A stretch of 64,000 nucleotides of DNA from Rhodopseudomonas palustris (GCF_003226555.1 NZ_QKQS01000013.1:471890-535889); one strand, 5' to 3'; shown: positions 44,075 to 52,491, numbered from the stretch's first letter. The notes: generated by a model from the sequence alone, not told the origin. Made by a program: numbers and translations.

Positions 44075-44477
44075 CAATCTTCGCTCCGGGATAAACGCCG
44101 TGCCTAGCGCAAAAGCCGCACCCGGTCACGGGAATTGCTCGGCCTCACGCGGCCGCGCCTCTCGGCGCGGGCGCCCGAGTTGTGCGGCAGTCCGCCCCGA
44201 TCGTGAGGGGCGGCGGAGCGCCGGACGGCGCGCCTTAATCGTCGGTGGCCGCGAGCCTCGCACGCCGGAACGCCGGCGCCTCGTCTCGCGGAAACGCCCT
44301 CCGGCGCTCCACCGTGGCGACTTTTGGCTTCGGGACCGTTCTTCGGAAACACTGCAACCTTTCAGAATCTTCCCGTACGCGCTGCGCGTCCAGCCACGCA
44401 AAGTGCAGCCGCTCGTAGTAGCCGCGGACTAAGACCTTCAACCTCCACAACCAGTCTGGCAGCTATCCACGCTTGTA
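44075..44477. other. Intergenic region, 403 bp, left boundary of low-G+C island
   Basis: No convincing gene. A minus-strand frame at 44235-44450 (71 codons, no ribosome site) and an overlapping longer one look like chance or decayed coding. Base composition drops at about 44.45 kb going right, so this is the likely left edge of the acquired segment. No tRNA, att-like repeat or transposase was found. Confidence 0.5.
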
Positions 44478-45542
44478 TTAGTGAGACTCTGACGGATTGC
44501 TTAGCCATGGAAATAGCTCCACCGGAGCGGAACTGCTAGCCGGGGCTGGTGGCGGCGGAGCTGACACGTTTTGAGCGGGCAATTTGGCGGGCTCCGCGAT
44601 GAACGGATAGAAATTGCCCTCCACCATTCTCCGAAGCTTTTTGTAACGAGCCTTGTTGGTAGGACCGGTGGCATCGCGGATGATCGTGTAGAAGCGGCAA
44701 GATTGCTGCTTACTCCACTCGAACAACCCCTTCGTCGAGGAAATGAAATTATTCTCGTTAATTTCTGCAGCCCGCGGGAAGGAGGCAACCATAGCCCATG
44801 CGGCATCGTGTGCTCGGGCTGGGGTTGCATCCTTGACACGCAAACCACCGTCCGTGAGCGTCACATCGAAGATATACTCCGTCTGGCCGGCCGAGGTGGT
44901 CCAGCAGGAAGGATAGGTCAATCCATTACCCGAGCGCATAAGGTTGTTTCGCTCGCGAGTGAGACGATCATTATTCGCCTCAAGCTCCGCAATCTTCCTA
45001 TCTGCCTCCGCGCCCGTAACCATCTGCGACAGCGGCTTAACCTGTTCTGGCACGGTAGACGCCCCAAGCCGATCAAGGACCTCCATCGCTCGCTTCAAGA
45101 CGGCAGGAGGATCGTTCGGCTCGATCTCCGCAGCACGCTTCATTGTATTTTCAATACTGAGGCGCTTCTCGTCCGCCAACAACCCAAGAGTTTTAATAAG
45201 ACTAGATTGCTTCGCCAATTCGGCATTCTCATCACGCGCAGCAGCCAGCTCCCGCTCCAATTTCTGCACACTCTGGAGCCGAGCGATCAGCAATTGTACA
45301 CTCGCGACATCAGGAGCGCCCCCGAGCACGAGCGCCTGCTGCAATGGCTTCAATTCAGCAAGCGCCGCCGAAAGCTGGGCTTCGCGCTGTTCTGCCTCTT
45401 TAGCCCTGTTTTGAGACTGTTGAACCTTGTACGCGAGGAGAAGCAGCAACAAGAATAGAAGAAGGAGAAGCACTTCAGCTAAAGACAGACCTAGAATGAG
45501 ACCTCGACGCTGCTCGCGCTCGTCAGCAATTCTTGAGGCCAT
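44478..45542 (-). CDS. Membrane-anchored coiled-coil protein, MotB/ZorB-like architecture (unknown)
   Basis: 354 residues, ATG 45542. One N-terminal helix at about 15-38 (RRGLILGLSLAEVLLLLLF followed by more leucines) with Glu23 near its start, then a long coiled coil (40-160, EAEQREAQLSAALAELKPLQ, DENAELAKQSSLIKTLGLLA), and a C-terminal domain with two lone Cys (YPSCWTTSAGQTEYIFDVTL, KQQSCRFYTIIRDATGPTNK) and a Pro/Ser tail. A single helix with an acidic residue plus a periplasmic domain is the architecture of stator B subunits, but no OmpA-type peptidoglycan motif is seen. Last gene of the four-gene cassette; no family recognised. Confidence 0.75.
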   Translation of the reverse strand: MASRIADEREQRRGLILGLSLAEVLLLLLFLLLLLLAYKVQQSQNRAKEAEQREAQLSAALAELKPLQQALVLGGAPDVASVQLLIARLQSVQKLERELAAARDENAELAKQSSLIKTLGLLADEKRLSIENTMKRAAEIEPNDPPAVLKRAMEVLDRLGASTVPEQVKPLSQMVTGAEADRKIAELEANNDRLTRERNNLMRSGNGLTYPSCWTTSAGQTEYIFDVTLTDGGLRVKDATPARAHDAAWAMVASFPRAAEINENNFISSTKGLFEWSKQQSCRFYTIIRDATGPTNKARYKKLRRMVEGNFYPFIAEPAKLPAQNVSAPPPPAPASSSAPVELFPWLSNPSESH

Positions 45543-45554
45543 TTGCCATCCTCA

Positions 45555-46445
45555 CTACTTTCGTCCAAACGGCCAAAATCGTCGCCTCGGCTTAACCCGC
45601 GCCACCAAATCAATCGCCCTCTCAAGTTGCCCAACCATCTTCTCAAGACTGTCGGCAAGACTATCCATCCTGTCGTTCATATCCGAGGCATGCATTTTGA
45701 TACCATTCTCAATCCGGCGAGCGACCACTTCGAACGACTGAAAGCTGCCAGCCTCCTGTTCAAAGGCCACATCAATTCTCTCCGCAGCAGCACTTGCAAC
45801 ACGGCTAATGTTCGATATCGCATCCTGAACCGCCGTGGTCGATTGTGCGGCGGCGCTCCTCGTCGCCTGCTGCACGCCGACATGAAATGTCTCGAACTCG
45901 GCCAACATCATGTTGAGCTGGGCGCGCAAATCAGCCGACGTGTGAAGGAGGTCCCGACGAACCTCGTCCTCCACTTCATCAATGTCGCCTCGCATCTGCA
46001 CGAACAGAACACGGCCTGCGACCCCGACAATCGTGGTGAAAAGCGCGATACCGAATGCGCCCAAGACATCGTCGACCGACGTGCCTCCTCGTAGCTGGAG
46101 TAGCGCGGCTGAAAGACTGGCCAGTGTGAAGATAAACCCAAGGTAGTAGAAATTGTCGCCCAGCCGATCAGGACGCATCCTAACCTTGGGAAACTGGAAA
46201 GCCACAAACCCATACAAGAACATGAGGCCAACCGCACCAACCGCCACATAATCTGTGGCAATGCCCCACATCTTCAGAGAAAGTATTACCCCAAATCCGG
46301 CAACTGCTACGACCGCAAAAAGACCCTTGTCAGGCATGTCGTTGAAGAAACGCCGACGAGGCAGAGTTCGCTGAGCCCGTTCCAACCTCGTTTCGGCATT
46401 CGAATCGCCCTCGAAGTCCGCCGTATTCCCTGCAGTTTCGGTCAT
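45555..46445 (-). CDS. Four-TM protein with cytoplasmic coiled coil, MotA/ZorA-like architecture (unknown)
   Basis: 296 residues, ATG 46445. Helices at about 41-60, 66-85, 98-117 and 126-148, then a coiled coil to about 285 (LNMMLAEFETFHVGVQQATR, MNDRMDSLADSLEKMVGQLE) and a basic end (RRRFWPFGRK). The third and fourth helices carry GGTSVDDVLGAFGIALFTTI, close to the GT...AF..AL.TT..G pattern of MotA/ExbB/ZorA proteins. Sits 12 bp upstream of the single-helix gene. Overall similarity to a stator A subunit is inference from topology and this motif. Confidence 0.75.
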   Translation of the reverse strand: MTETAGNTADFEGDSNAETRLERAQRTLPRRRFFNDMPDKGLFAVVAVAGFGVILSLKMWGIATDYVAVGAVGLMFLYGFVAFQFPKVRMRPDRLGDNFYYLGFIFTLASLSAALLQLRGGTSVDDVLGAFGIALFTTIVGVAGRVLFVQMRGDIDEVEDEVRRDLLHTSADLRAQLNMMLAEFETFHVGVQQATRSAAAQSTTAVQDAISNISRVASAAAERIDVAFEQEAGSFQSFEVVARRIENGIKMHASDMNDRMDSLADSLEKMVGQLERAIDLVARVKPRRRFWPFGRK

Positions 46446-46456
46446 TTGGAAGCCCT

Positions 46457-47278
46457 TCAGAGCGGGTCGACAACCAGCAACCGCCCACCGGAAGATTCAA
46501 TCAATTGTTCCCAGAACAACTGGTGCCCACGGTTCTGAACGGGTTTTCCGTTACGGGCCGCAGACAGTCGAAGCAGATACAAAATGTCGACATTGGCCCC
46601 CTTGAGCCGCGGCTGTAACGCAGCCCAAGCCGGCGACTGGGAGAGCTTCCGAAAGTCAGCCTCAGACTGAAACTGGTTGGACAATCGCGTATTCTGCACC
46701 ATATCGGAAATCATGGTAACCCGGAGAGGAATCTTCCCAACCTCGATAGAGCCAAACGAACTGATAGCAGCGGCGCGCAAGCTCTCAATGATCGGGGAGT
46801 TCGGCTCGCTCGAAGCTCGAAGTAATTCAGATATCGTTTGATCAAGAACCGCTACAAACTTCGTCTCGTATTGACGTCGGACCAGCTCTGGATTTTCGAT
46901 CCAGGGGTTAGCCTCATCGGGTTTACCGAGCGCGCAGATGCGCAACTTTGGTTCAAGACTATGAACCGCATCTCCCTGAAAGGTGTATATATCAAATCGG
47001 AGCCCGAACGAGGCGTCGTTCTTCAGCTTATCGATGGACTGCCGTATCCGCTGCCCCTGCTGCTCCGAAATCGGATCGCTGCGATCGATCAAGATCATGT
47101 GGACTGCGGTAGGACCAGACTTAGGACAGTTCGTTTCAGCATCAAGGACGGGATGAGACCTCTTGACTAGCCAGTACGTCGCACCAAGAGCTCCGATAAC
47201 GGCGATGCCGAGCATCGCAAGGACGACTCCGGTCAATAGATCCGAGCGCCCTTTCGATCGTCGTCGACGCCGCGCCAT
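46457..47278 (-). CDS. Single-pass protein with degenerate VWA-like domain (unknown)
   Basis: 273 residues, ATG 47278 overlapping the upstream TAA (TAATG). Very basic start (MARRRRRSKGR), helix 14-37, then an extracytoplasmic Rossmann-like domain resembling VWA: strand with VHMILIDRSDPIS (DxS present, third MIDAS residue replaced by Pro), GLRFDIYTFQGD, LRVTMISDMVQNT. Cys51 and Cys near 112 may pair. Function unknown. Lies between the four-TM membrane protein and the MotA-like gene with 11 bp to the latter. Confidence 0.75.
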   Translation of the reverse strand: MARRRRRSKGRSDLLTGVVLAMLGIAVIGALGATYWLVKRSHPVLDAETNCPKSGPTAVHMILIDRSDPISEQQGQRIRQSIDKLKNDASFGLRFDIYTFQGDAVHSLEPKLRICALGKPDEANPWIENPELVRRQYETKFVAVLDQTISELLRASSEPNSPIIESLRAAAISSFGSIEVGKIPLRVTMISDMVQNTRLSNQFQSEADFRKLSQSPAWAALQPRLKGANVDILYLLRLSAARNGKPVQNRGHQLFWEQLIESSGGRLLVVDPL

Positions 47279-48696
47279 TAATCAGACATTCTTGTTGGAT
47301 GAGGATAATTGGTCATAAGCAGCTCGTATTCTTCGAGCACCGCAGTTGAAAGCCTTCTTAGTTCATCGAGGGCAGCATTGGCATCGAGCGGCGGCGTCGG
47401 TGGCTCGGCAATCTCCTTGAGCACGGCAGCATCGGCGAGAAACCTGTGCGGCAGCTTCCACGGAACATCGAAATAGCGTGGTCTAGGCGTCTTCCTGTGA
47501 TGCGTGTTTGCATCGCGATAGCGGGCAAGCAGTTGATTTACGGAGGTTTCTATCGTCGTCTCATAGGCCTGGAAGGCCTTCAGATGTGCATCACGCTGCG
47601 TTCGGATCTGGGCGGCTTGCTGCGGAAACAAGGGAATTTGCCGGATGCCTGCGTTAATCGCCTCGACCGTCTGCTCTTTGATCTCGGCCAGATCGTCAAA
47701 CAGCATCGCGTGCTCATCACTATATTCTTCGCGCGCGTGCAACGCCCGACGGTAATACGCACCGTATCGCGGATAGGGATCGTCAAATGTAGCCCCCTTC
47801 CACACTGCAAGGAACGCCCAAAGCAATCCAATACCGAAAAGATAGAAGGAGTTCAGATCTGCCAGGGCCAATGGCGATGATTGAAGCGTTTGAAACGCCG
47901 TATCGAGTGCCCGATCTTCTCCCACCGCCGCCGTGGCATCGCGATAGTGGGCTGCAAATCCGTGAAGGCCGACAAGAGCGCCGACACCAGCTATCGAGGC
48001 GACCAATCCGCAGAGCTTGAACAAAACATTGTTGTGATTCAGCCATCGGACTGGAAATAGACCGATCATAAAGCCAAATGCGACGTTAACGAACGCAATG
48101 CCAATAGCAGTGACGATGCCCCCGACCAACCCAAGGGCAGCTCCTTTTGCGAAGAATACGCCGTTCAAGACGGACTCGACCGCGATCAGCAGGAAGAGAA
48201 GACCAAAGGTAGTCCAGCGGTGGCCCGGATTGCGTGCAAGCCGTTTGAGTTTGTGCCTTTCTCTGAAATCGTGGAGCTCGTCGCGGTACGCAACATAAGT
48301 CTCCCTGAGTGGCCCGAGTTCGGCTTCTGCACGATGATTGGCATCGCGCAGCTTGGTCAAAGTATTTTGGGCAAGTAGGTCGAGCTTGGCGAGCTCCGTC
48401 TGAACCGACACGGCAATTAGCCGTGAGCCATAGGCCCGCAGATTGTTGATTAGATCCGCGCCATGCCAACTCCACTCGCCTTCCAGTGTCTGGACGATCC
48501 GTTGTTCGACGCCGTCCAAGAATTGAGAGTCGCTCGCAGGTTGTTCTCGTGAACCCCGCTCCGCCGCAACTGCGTCAAGATCGAGCTTTCGTGCGATTTC
48601 GTCAGTATCAATAGGCTTAAGATATCCCTGAACGAGACCACGCCCGTCGTCACCCCGAATGGCGTCCTTGGCCTTCCGAAACACTTTGGCAATCAT
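47278..48696 (-). CDS. Four-TM coiled-coil membrane protein, first gene of cassette (unknown)
   Basis: 472 residues from ATG 48696 with AAGGGCAAGC upstream (ATG at 48723 is an alternative). Cytoplasmic N-terminal part (RKAKDAIRGDDGRGLVQGYL, coil 95-155), helices at about 161-182, 186-214, 225-248 and 281-300, then a helical C-terminal half (MLFDDLAEIKEQTVEAINAG, RTQRDAHLKAFQAYETTIET). No family recognised. Probably the lead gene of the four-gene transcript. Its lower G+C differs from the flanking chromosome. Confidence 0.75.
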   Translation of the reverse strand: MIAKVFRKAKDAIRGDDGRGLVQGYLKPIDTDEIARKLDLDAVAAERGSREQPASDSQFLDGVEQRIVQTLEGEWSWHGADLINNLRAYGSRLIAVSVQTELAKLDLLAQNTLTKLRDANHRAEAELGPLRETYVAYRDELHDFRERHKLKRLARNPGHRWTTFGLLFLLIAVESVLNGVFFAKGAALGLVGGIVTAIGIAFVNVAFGFMIGLFPVRWLNHNNVLFKLCGLVASIAGVGALVGLHGFAAHYRDATAAVGEDRALDTAFQTLQSSPLALADLNSFYLFGIGLLWAFLAVWKGATFDDPYPRYGAYYRRALHAREEYSDEHAMLFDDLAEIKEQTVEAINAGIRQIPLFPQQAAQIRTQRDAHLKAFQAYETTIETSVNQLLARYRDANTHHRKTPRPRYFDVPWKLPHRFLADAAVLKEIAEPPTPPLDANAALDELRRLSTAVLEEYELLMTNYPHPTRMSD

Positions 48697-48945
48697 ACGC
48701 TTGCCCTTTGAGCACCCGCGCATTCCATTTTTGGTGCGCCAGACTTTACCACAAAACCAGAGGTTGCGGCGCCTTTGTGATCCAAGATGCGGTCTTTGTC
48801 CAACAGGTTGGAGATTGCATGTTGGCTCGCCAGCAAGCCGATATGACGCGTATCGGATCAGCGAGCACCGAGCAGCCTGGGTAAGGGTGAGCGGAGCAAT
48901 ACCAGGCCGCCCCCTCTCGGTCGTTACGGATCTTACGACGCCGCC

Positions 48946-48985
48946 GCGCTCACCGCGCCGCGCGCCGACTTTGCCCGCTGCAGCG
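48946..48985 (-). repeat. Direct repeat: fragment of HXXEE gene 3' end
   Basis: GCGCTCACCGCGCC ... TTTGCCCGCTGCAGCG matches 50788-50826, which contains the last codons of the HXXEE gene (LQRAKAARAR), with one base inserted and one substituted. The two copies are in the same orientation and bracket the cupin-TetR-SnoaL genes. Confidence 0.7.
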
Positions 48986-48986
48986 A

Positions 48987-49066
48987 GTAGCCCGGGTGAG
49001 CGAAGCGATACCCGGGATCGCGGGACGATACGCCTTCCCGCATATCGCTGCGCTCATGCGGGCTAC
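48987..49066. repeat. Palindromic repeat, family C (gtagcccggg ... gcgggctac)
   Basis: GTAGCCCGGGTGAGCGAAGC, GATACCCGGG, then ATGCGGGCTAC. Related copies at 51459-51539 and 52415-52491 share the GAGCGNAGCGA and ACCCGGG boxes. Confidence 0.8.
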
Positions 49067-49093
49067 ATGTCTGCGCTCATGGGAGCTACGTCG

Positions 49094-49441
49094 CTATTCC
49101 GCTTCGGACCAGTGAGGATAGGTCACATAGGCGGTCAGCGCGCCTTCTGCGTGGGAGCGGATGACGACCGTGTTGCCCTTTGGCATGTAGATGATCTCGC
49201 CGCGACCCGCGGTCAGGGTCTCGCCGTCGGCTTCGACCGAAACCCTCCCTTCTAGGACCACCATGACGTCATCGACGGCAATATCGGTCTGCAGGACTTG
49301 GTCGGGATCATACTTTCCATACCCGACGGTGATCGGGCCCCCTTGCTGTTGATCCGCCAAGTTCGCCACGAAGATGTCGGCGTCCTGGCCGGGCGAGCGT
49401 TTGAAGACGGCATCGGCTGGTTCAAATCTGAGGACTTTCAT
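49094..49441 (-). CDS. Small cupin protein
   Basis: 115 residues from ATG 49441 with GGAAAGAG upstream. Single cupin barrel: QTDIAVDDVMVVLEGRVSVE in place of the usual HxH motif, and GRGEIIYMPKGNTVVIRSHA. The usual metal-binding His are largely missing, as in EutQ-like cupins. Its ATG overlaps the TGA of the TetR gene (ATGA), so both are co-translated. Role unknown; low G+C. Confidence 0.85.
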   Translation of the reverse strand: MKVLRFEPADAVFKRSPGQDADIFVANLADQQQGGPITVGYGKYDPDQVLQTDIAVDDVMVVLEGRVSVEADGETLTAGRGEIIYMPKGNTVVIRSHAEGALTAYVTYPHWSEAE

Positions 49442-50088
49442 CTCTTTCCTTTCTGAGTTTCGGTGTAGTCGACGGGGCCAGTTCGTTCGAGACCCGTGCC
49501 GCCCGCGATGATGGCGGCGAGCGTGGCGGTGGCGTCGGCGGACGTGCTCCTGCCAATGACGACATCCGCCGCCAGGCATTCGCCGGCAGCAACGAAGGCT
49601 CGGCATCGCCGCTCCAATTCGGAAGGAGCGAGGGCGACATGCGGACGGAGAACGGCGATGAACATCCGAATGCTGTTCTCAAGTAGATCGGCGAAGACCG
49701 AGGCTTGTTCCGGCGTTCCGGCGAGGGCCGCGCCGATCACTTGAAACTCTCCGGTCACGTCGCTCGCGCAATCGATATAGGCCCGCGCCAGTTCTCCGAT
49801 CGTCTCCCGCCTGCCGATCGTGCTGCCCTTCATGTTTTCGCGGAAGGCATCAATCTTCTCGATGTCGATCCAGCGATACAGTTCGAGCAGGAGATCGATC
49901 CGCCTCCGAAAATGATCATAGGCGACAGGCTTCGAGACCCCTGCTCGCTCGGCGAGCCGCGTCAGAGTGAGCCTGTCAGTTCCCTCTTCGCCGACCAGGC
50001 GTCGTGCGAATTGGAGCAGTTGGCGATGCCGCTCCTCGTACGACAGCCGCTCGGCTCGGGTCGATGGTGTGGTTCTCTTCGTGGCCAT
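49438..50088 (-). CDS. TetR-family regulator
   Basis: 216 residues from ATG 50088 (MATKRTTPSTRAERLSYEER). Helix-turn-helix in EGTDRLTLTRLAERAGVSKP followed by VAYDHFRRRIDLLLELYRWI. Ligand domain C-terminal, variable. It is divergent from the SnoaL-like gene and ahead of the cupin gene, so it probably controls both from the 83-bp gap. The longer frame to 50157 is unsupported. Confidence 0.9.
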   Translation of the reverse strand: MATKRTTPSTRAERLSYEERHRQLLQFARRLVGEEGTDRLTLTRLAERAGVSKPVAYDHFRRRIDLLLELYRWIDIEKIDAFRENMKGSTIGRRETIGELARAYIDCASDVTGEFQVIGAALAGTPEQASVFADLLENSIRMFIAVLRPHVALAPSELERRCRAFVAAGECLAADVVIGRSTSADATATLAAIIAGGTGLERTGPVDYTETQKGKR

Positions 50089-50171
50089 GGTGGAGGAACC
50101 TACTAAACGTAACTTCGTTCCTCTCGACATCACGATGTGAAGGGTGCCCCGAAACAAGAAGGAGATTGGTC

Positions 50172-50579
50172 ATGTCAGAACGAAACATCGAATTGATGCG
50201 GCAGATGGCTGAATTCGAAACCTCGCATGACAGGGATCGGCTTTTCGCCCTCTACACCGACGACGTGATCTTTCGCGATGTCGCGTTGGATGTTCTCGCG
50301 ACCGGCAAAGACGAGGTGAGGCGATTGCTGGACAGCGTCTATGCTGCGATGGAAGGATATTCGATGACCTTGACCTCAGCTTACGCCGACGAGAATGGCG
50401 GTGGCGCGGAATGGATCATGACCGGCAAGCACACCGGCGATTTCATGGACTTTCCAGCGACCGGCGTCTCTTGGAAGCTGCGCGCCGCTTCGATCATGAG
50501 ATTCTCCAACGGTCTCGTCAGTCACCGCAGCGACTATTGGTCCGTTACCAGTTTTACCAAGCAGGTCGGACTTGCGTGA
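50172..50579 (+). CDS. SnoaL-like/NTF2-fold protein
   Basis: 135 residues from ATG 50172 with AGAAGGAGA upstream. Cone-shaped NTF2 fold: EFETSHDRDRLFALYTDDVI, FRDVALDVLATGKDEVRRLL, and MDFPATGVSWKLRAASIMRF near the C-terminus, typical for SnoaL-like polyketide cyclase or limonene-epoxide-hydrolase-like proteins. Enzyme or binding role unknown. Divergent from the TetR gene, likely its target. Confidence 0.88.
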   Translation: MSERNIELMRQMAEFETSHDRDRLFALYTDDVIFRDVALDVLATGKDEVRRLLDSVYAAMEGYSMTLTSAYADENGGGAEWIMTGKHTGDFMDFPATGVSWKLRAASIMRFSNGLVSHRSDYWSVTSFTKQVGLA

Positions 50580-50787
50580 ATTGGGTGCGCCCGCTCGGCC
50601 GATACCAAGACACGATGATACAGAGGATCTAATTGCTGATCGTGCCGCGGTGAACTGGCGGTGTCAGGCGGCTTCTCACCGGCTTCTTTCGGCCCGAGTT
50701 GCGCCGGTGCCTGCCCCAAATGCCCGCGGACCGCGTCAAGGGGGCCTGCGATGCTCCGCGCCTCCCAAACGGGACGACTACACCGCT

Positions 50788-50826
50788 GCGCTCACCGCGC
50801 CCGCGCCGCCTTTGCCCGCTGCAGCG
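50788..50826 (-). repeat. Direct repeat, right copy (inside HXXEE gene 3' end)
   Basis: Second copy of the about 40-bp repeat at 48946-48985. The segment between the copies carries the cupin, TetR and SnoaL genes. Confidence 0.65.
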
Positions 50827-51355
50827 CATGCACCGCGATGGCGACGTGGATGCCGATCGCGATGGCGAGGGCGACGACGAGCTGCAACGTCGTGGCCGGG
50901 ACGGTGACCACCGCGACCAGGCCGAACGGGATGAACACAAGGACCGCGCTGGCGAGGCCGGGATTATAGCTGCGCAGATGCGCCGCCATGCCGAGATGGC
51001 TGAGGCCGTTGACCAGGATCAGCCAGGCTGCTGCGAGGCCCCAGCCGGGGTCGATGAAATAAGCGGCGTACAGCGCCGCCAGGTTGATGCCCCAGACGCC
51101 GGGCAGATTGATCAGCAGCACATCGCCCGTCGTCAGCGCCTCGACGCCGCCGAACACGCGGGCATTGACGAAACGGCGGAAGCGATCGCCGAGATGCTCC
51201 TCGACCTGGTGCAGCATGTAGATCGGCGACGCCAGGTAGATCAGCAACAGCGAAAGGTCACCGCCGGGGACGCCGAGCGGCAGCAGCAGGAGCAGCGCCA
51301 CGCCCATGAACAGCGCGGCCGCGACCCAATGGGCTTCGAGATACGATCTGATCAT
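50792..51355 (-). CDS. HXXEE domain membrane protein
   Basis: 187 residues, ATG 51355. Multi-helix inner-membrane protein with the name-giving HxxEE motif in YMLHQVEEHLGDRFRRF (near 48), HLGMAAHLRSYNPGLASAVL later, and a basic C-terminus (LQRAKAARAR). Family function unknown. The 3' end is duplicated at 48946-48985. Confidence 0.88.
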   Translation of the reverse strand: MIRSYLEAHWVAAALFMGVALLLLLPLGVPGGDLSLLLIYLASPIYMLHQVEEHLGDRFRRFVNARVFGGVEALTTGDVLLINLPGVWGINLAALYAAYFIDPGWGLAAAWLILVNGLSHLGMAAHLRSYNPGLASAVLVFIPFGLVAVVTVPATTLQLVVALAIAIGIHVAIAVHALQRAKAARAR

Positions 51356-51694
51356 GCGCGCACCGTGGCTGGTGAGACGGTGCGACGCTACACGCGATTA
51401 CTTAACCGTGCGTGTCGGGGCCGGCTGGGGCGGCGTCATCGGCATCAGCGCGGAGCGCGTAGCCCCTGTGAGCGGAGCGATACCCGGGGAGCGGCGTGCG
51501 GATCTCCGCCCCTTATGCCGCTGCGCTGAAGCGGGCTACGGTCGTAGATCAAGCGTGTCCCGGGCAGCCCTCGCCAGAATCCGGGTTCGCTCGCTGGCGC
51601 GAGCGCCCGGAATGGCGATGGTTGGCCGTCTTGCGCTCGGCAGCCGAAACCGCGACACTCCGCGGCAACCATAAGCTTTGGGGGAAACCAGACG
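51356..51694. other. Intergenic region, 339 bp
   Basis: Carries a family C palindrome at 51459-51539 and the leader of the nitroreductase gene. A second short repeat-like stretch (GCTCGCTGGCGCGAGCGC) follows at about 51588. No gene. Confidence 0.6.
51459..51539. repeat. Palindromic repeat, family C, second copy
   Basis: GTAGCCCCTGTGAGCGGAGC, GATACCCGGGG, closing AAGCGGGCTAC. Matches the copy at 48987. Confidence 0.8.
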
Positions 51695-52402
51695 ATGCAC
51701 TACGACGACGTTGTTCTCGGCCGGCGCAGCATTCGCGGCTACAAGCCCGATCCCGTGCCGCGGGAATTGATCGAGGAGATCCTGACGCTGGCGATGCGGT
51801 CGCCGTCGTCGATGAACAGCCAGCCGTGGAATTTCCACGTCATCACCGGCGAGCCGCTGAATCGCATCCGCGCCGGCAACACCGAGCGCAACCTCGCCGG
51901 CATCCCGCACTCTCGCGAATTCCGCATTGGCCAGCCGTTCGCCGGCGTGCACCGCGACCGCCAGGTGTTCGTCGCCAAGCAGCTGTTCAGCGCGATGGGG
52001 ATCGCGCGCGACGACAAGGTGATGCGGCAGGACTGGGTGATGCGCGGCTTCCGCCAGTTCGACGCGCCGGTCTGCATCATCGTCACCTACGACCGCGCCC
52101 TCGACGGCAGCGACGACACCCCGTTCGATTGCGGCGCCGTCACCAACGCGCTGGTCAACGCGGCGTGGTCGCGCGGGCTCGGTTGCGTCATCAACAGCCA
52201 GGGCATCATGCAGTCGCCGGTGGTGCGCGAACACGCCGGCATTCCCGACGATCAGGTGATCATGAAGGCGATCGCGCTCGGCTGGCCGGACGAGACGTTC
52301 CCGGCCAATGCGGTGGTGTCGGAACGCAAGCCGGTCGCCGAAGCGGCGCGGTTCGTCGGTTTCGACGACGCGCCGGCCGCGCGGGAAAAGCAGTCGGCGT
52401 AG
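51695..52402 (+). CDS. Nitroreductase family protein
   Basis: 235 residues, ATG 51695 with GGGGGAAA upstream. FMN-dependent NAD(P)H nitroreductase/oxidoreductase: VVLGRRSIRGYKPDPVPREL (FMN contacts Arg-Arg-Ser), AMRSPSSMNSQPWNFHVITG, and GCVINSQGIMQSPVVREHAG with the flavin loop. Reduces quinones or nitroaromatics; substrate unknown. No operon partner. Confidence 0.92.
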   Translation: MHYDDVVLGRRSIRGYKPDPVPRELIEEILTLAMRSPSSMNSQPWNFHVITGEPLNRIRAGNTERNLAGIPHSREFRIGQPFAGVHRDRQVFVAKQLFSAMGIARDDKVMRQDWVMRGFRQFDAPVCIIVTYDRALDGSDDTPFDCGAVTNALVNAAWSRGLGCVINSQGIMQSPVVREHAGIPDDQVIMKAIALGWPDETFPANAVVSERKPVAEAARFVGFDDAPAAREKQSA

Positions 52403-52414
52403 GCCGCAGTGGCC

Positions 52415-52491
52415 AGCCCGGGTGAGCAAAGCGACACCCGGGATTTCGTCACAGGGCCCCTCCCCGCATTGCGCTTCGCTGCATGCGGGCT
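52415..52491. repeat. Palindromic repeat, family C, third copy
   Basis: AGCCCGGGTGAGCAAAGCGA, ACACCCGGG, closing TGCATGCGGGCT. Slightly degenerate relative to the other two. Confidence 0.7.

Larger units (their letters stand above)
48697..49093. other. Intergenic region, 397 bp, right boundary of cassette
   Basis: Holds the cassette's upstream region, a 40-bp fragment resembling the 3' end of the HXXEE gene (48946-48985) and a palindromic repeat (48987-49066). No full gene. Confidence 0.6.

Noticed and set aside
44235-44450. 71-codon minus-strand frame
   Set aside because: No ribosome site or recognisable domain; possible decayed DNA at the island edge.
44478-48696. Calling the cassette a Zorya system
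   Set aside because: Only architecture fits; no ZorC/D/E helicase or nuclease genes and no OmpA domain, so the name would be unsupported.
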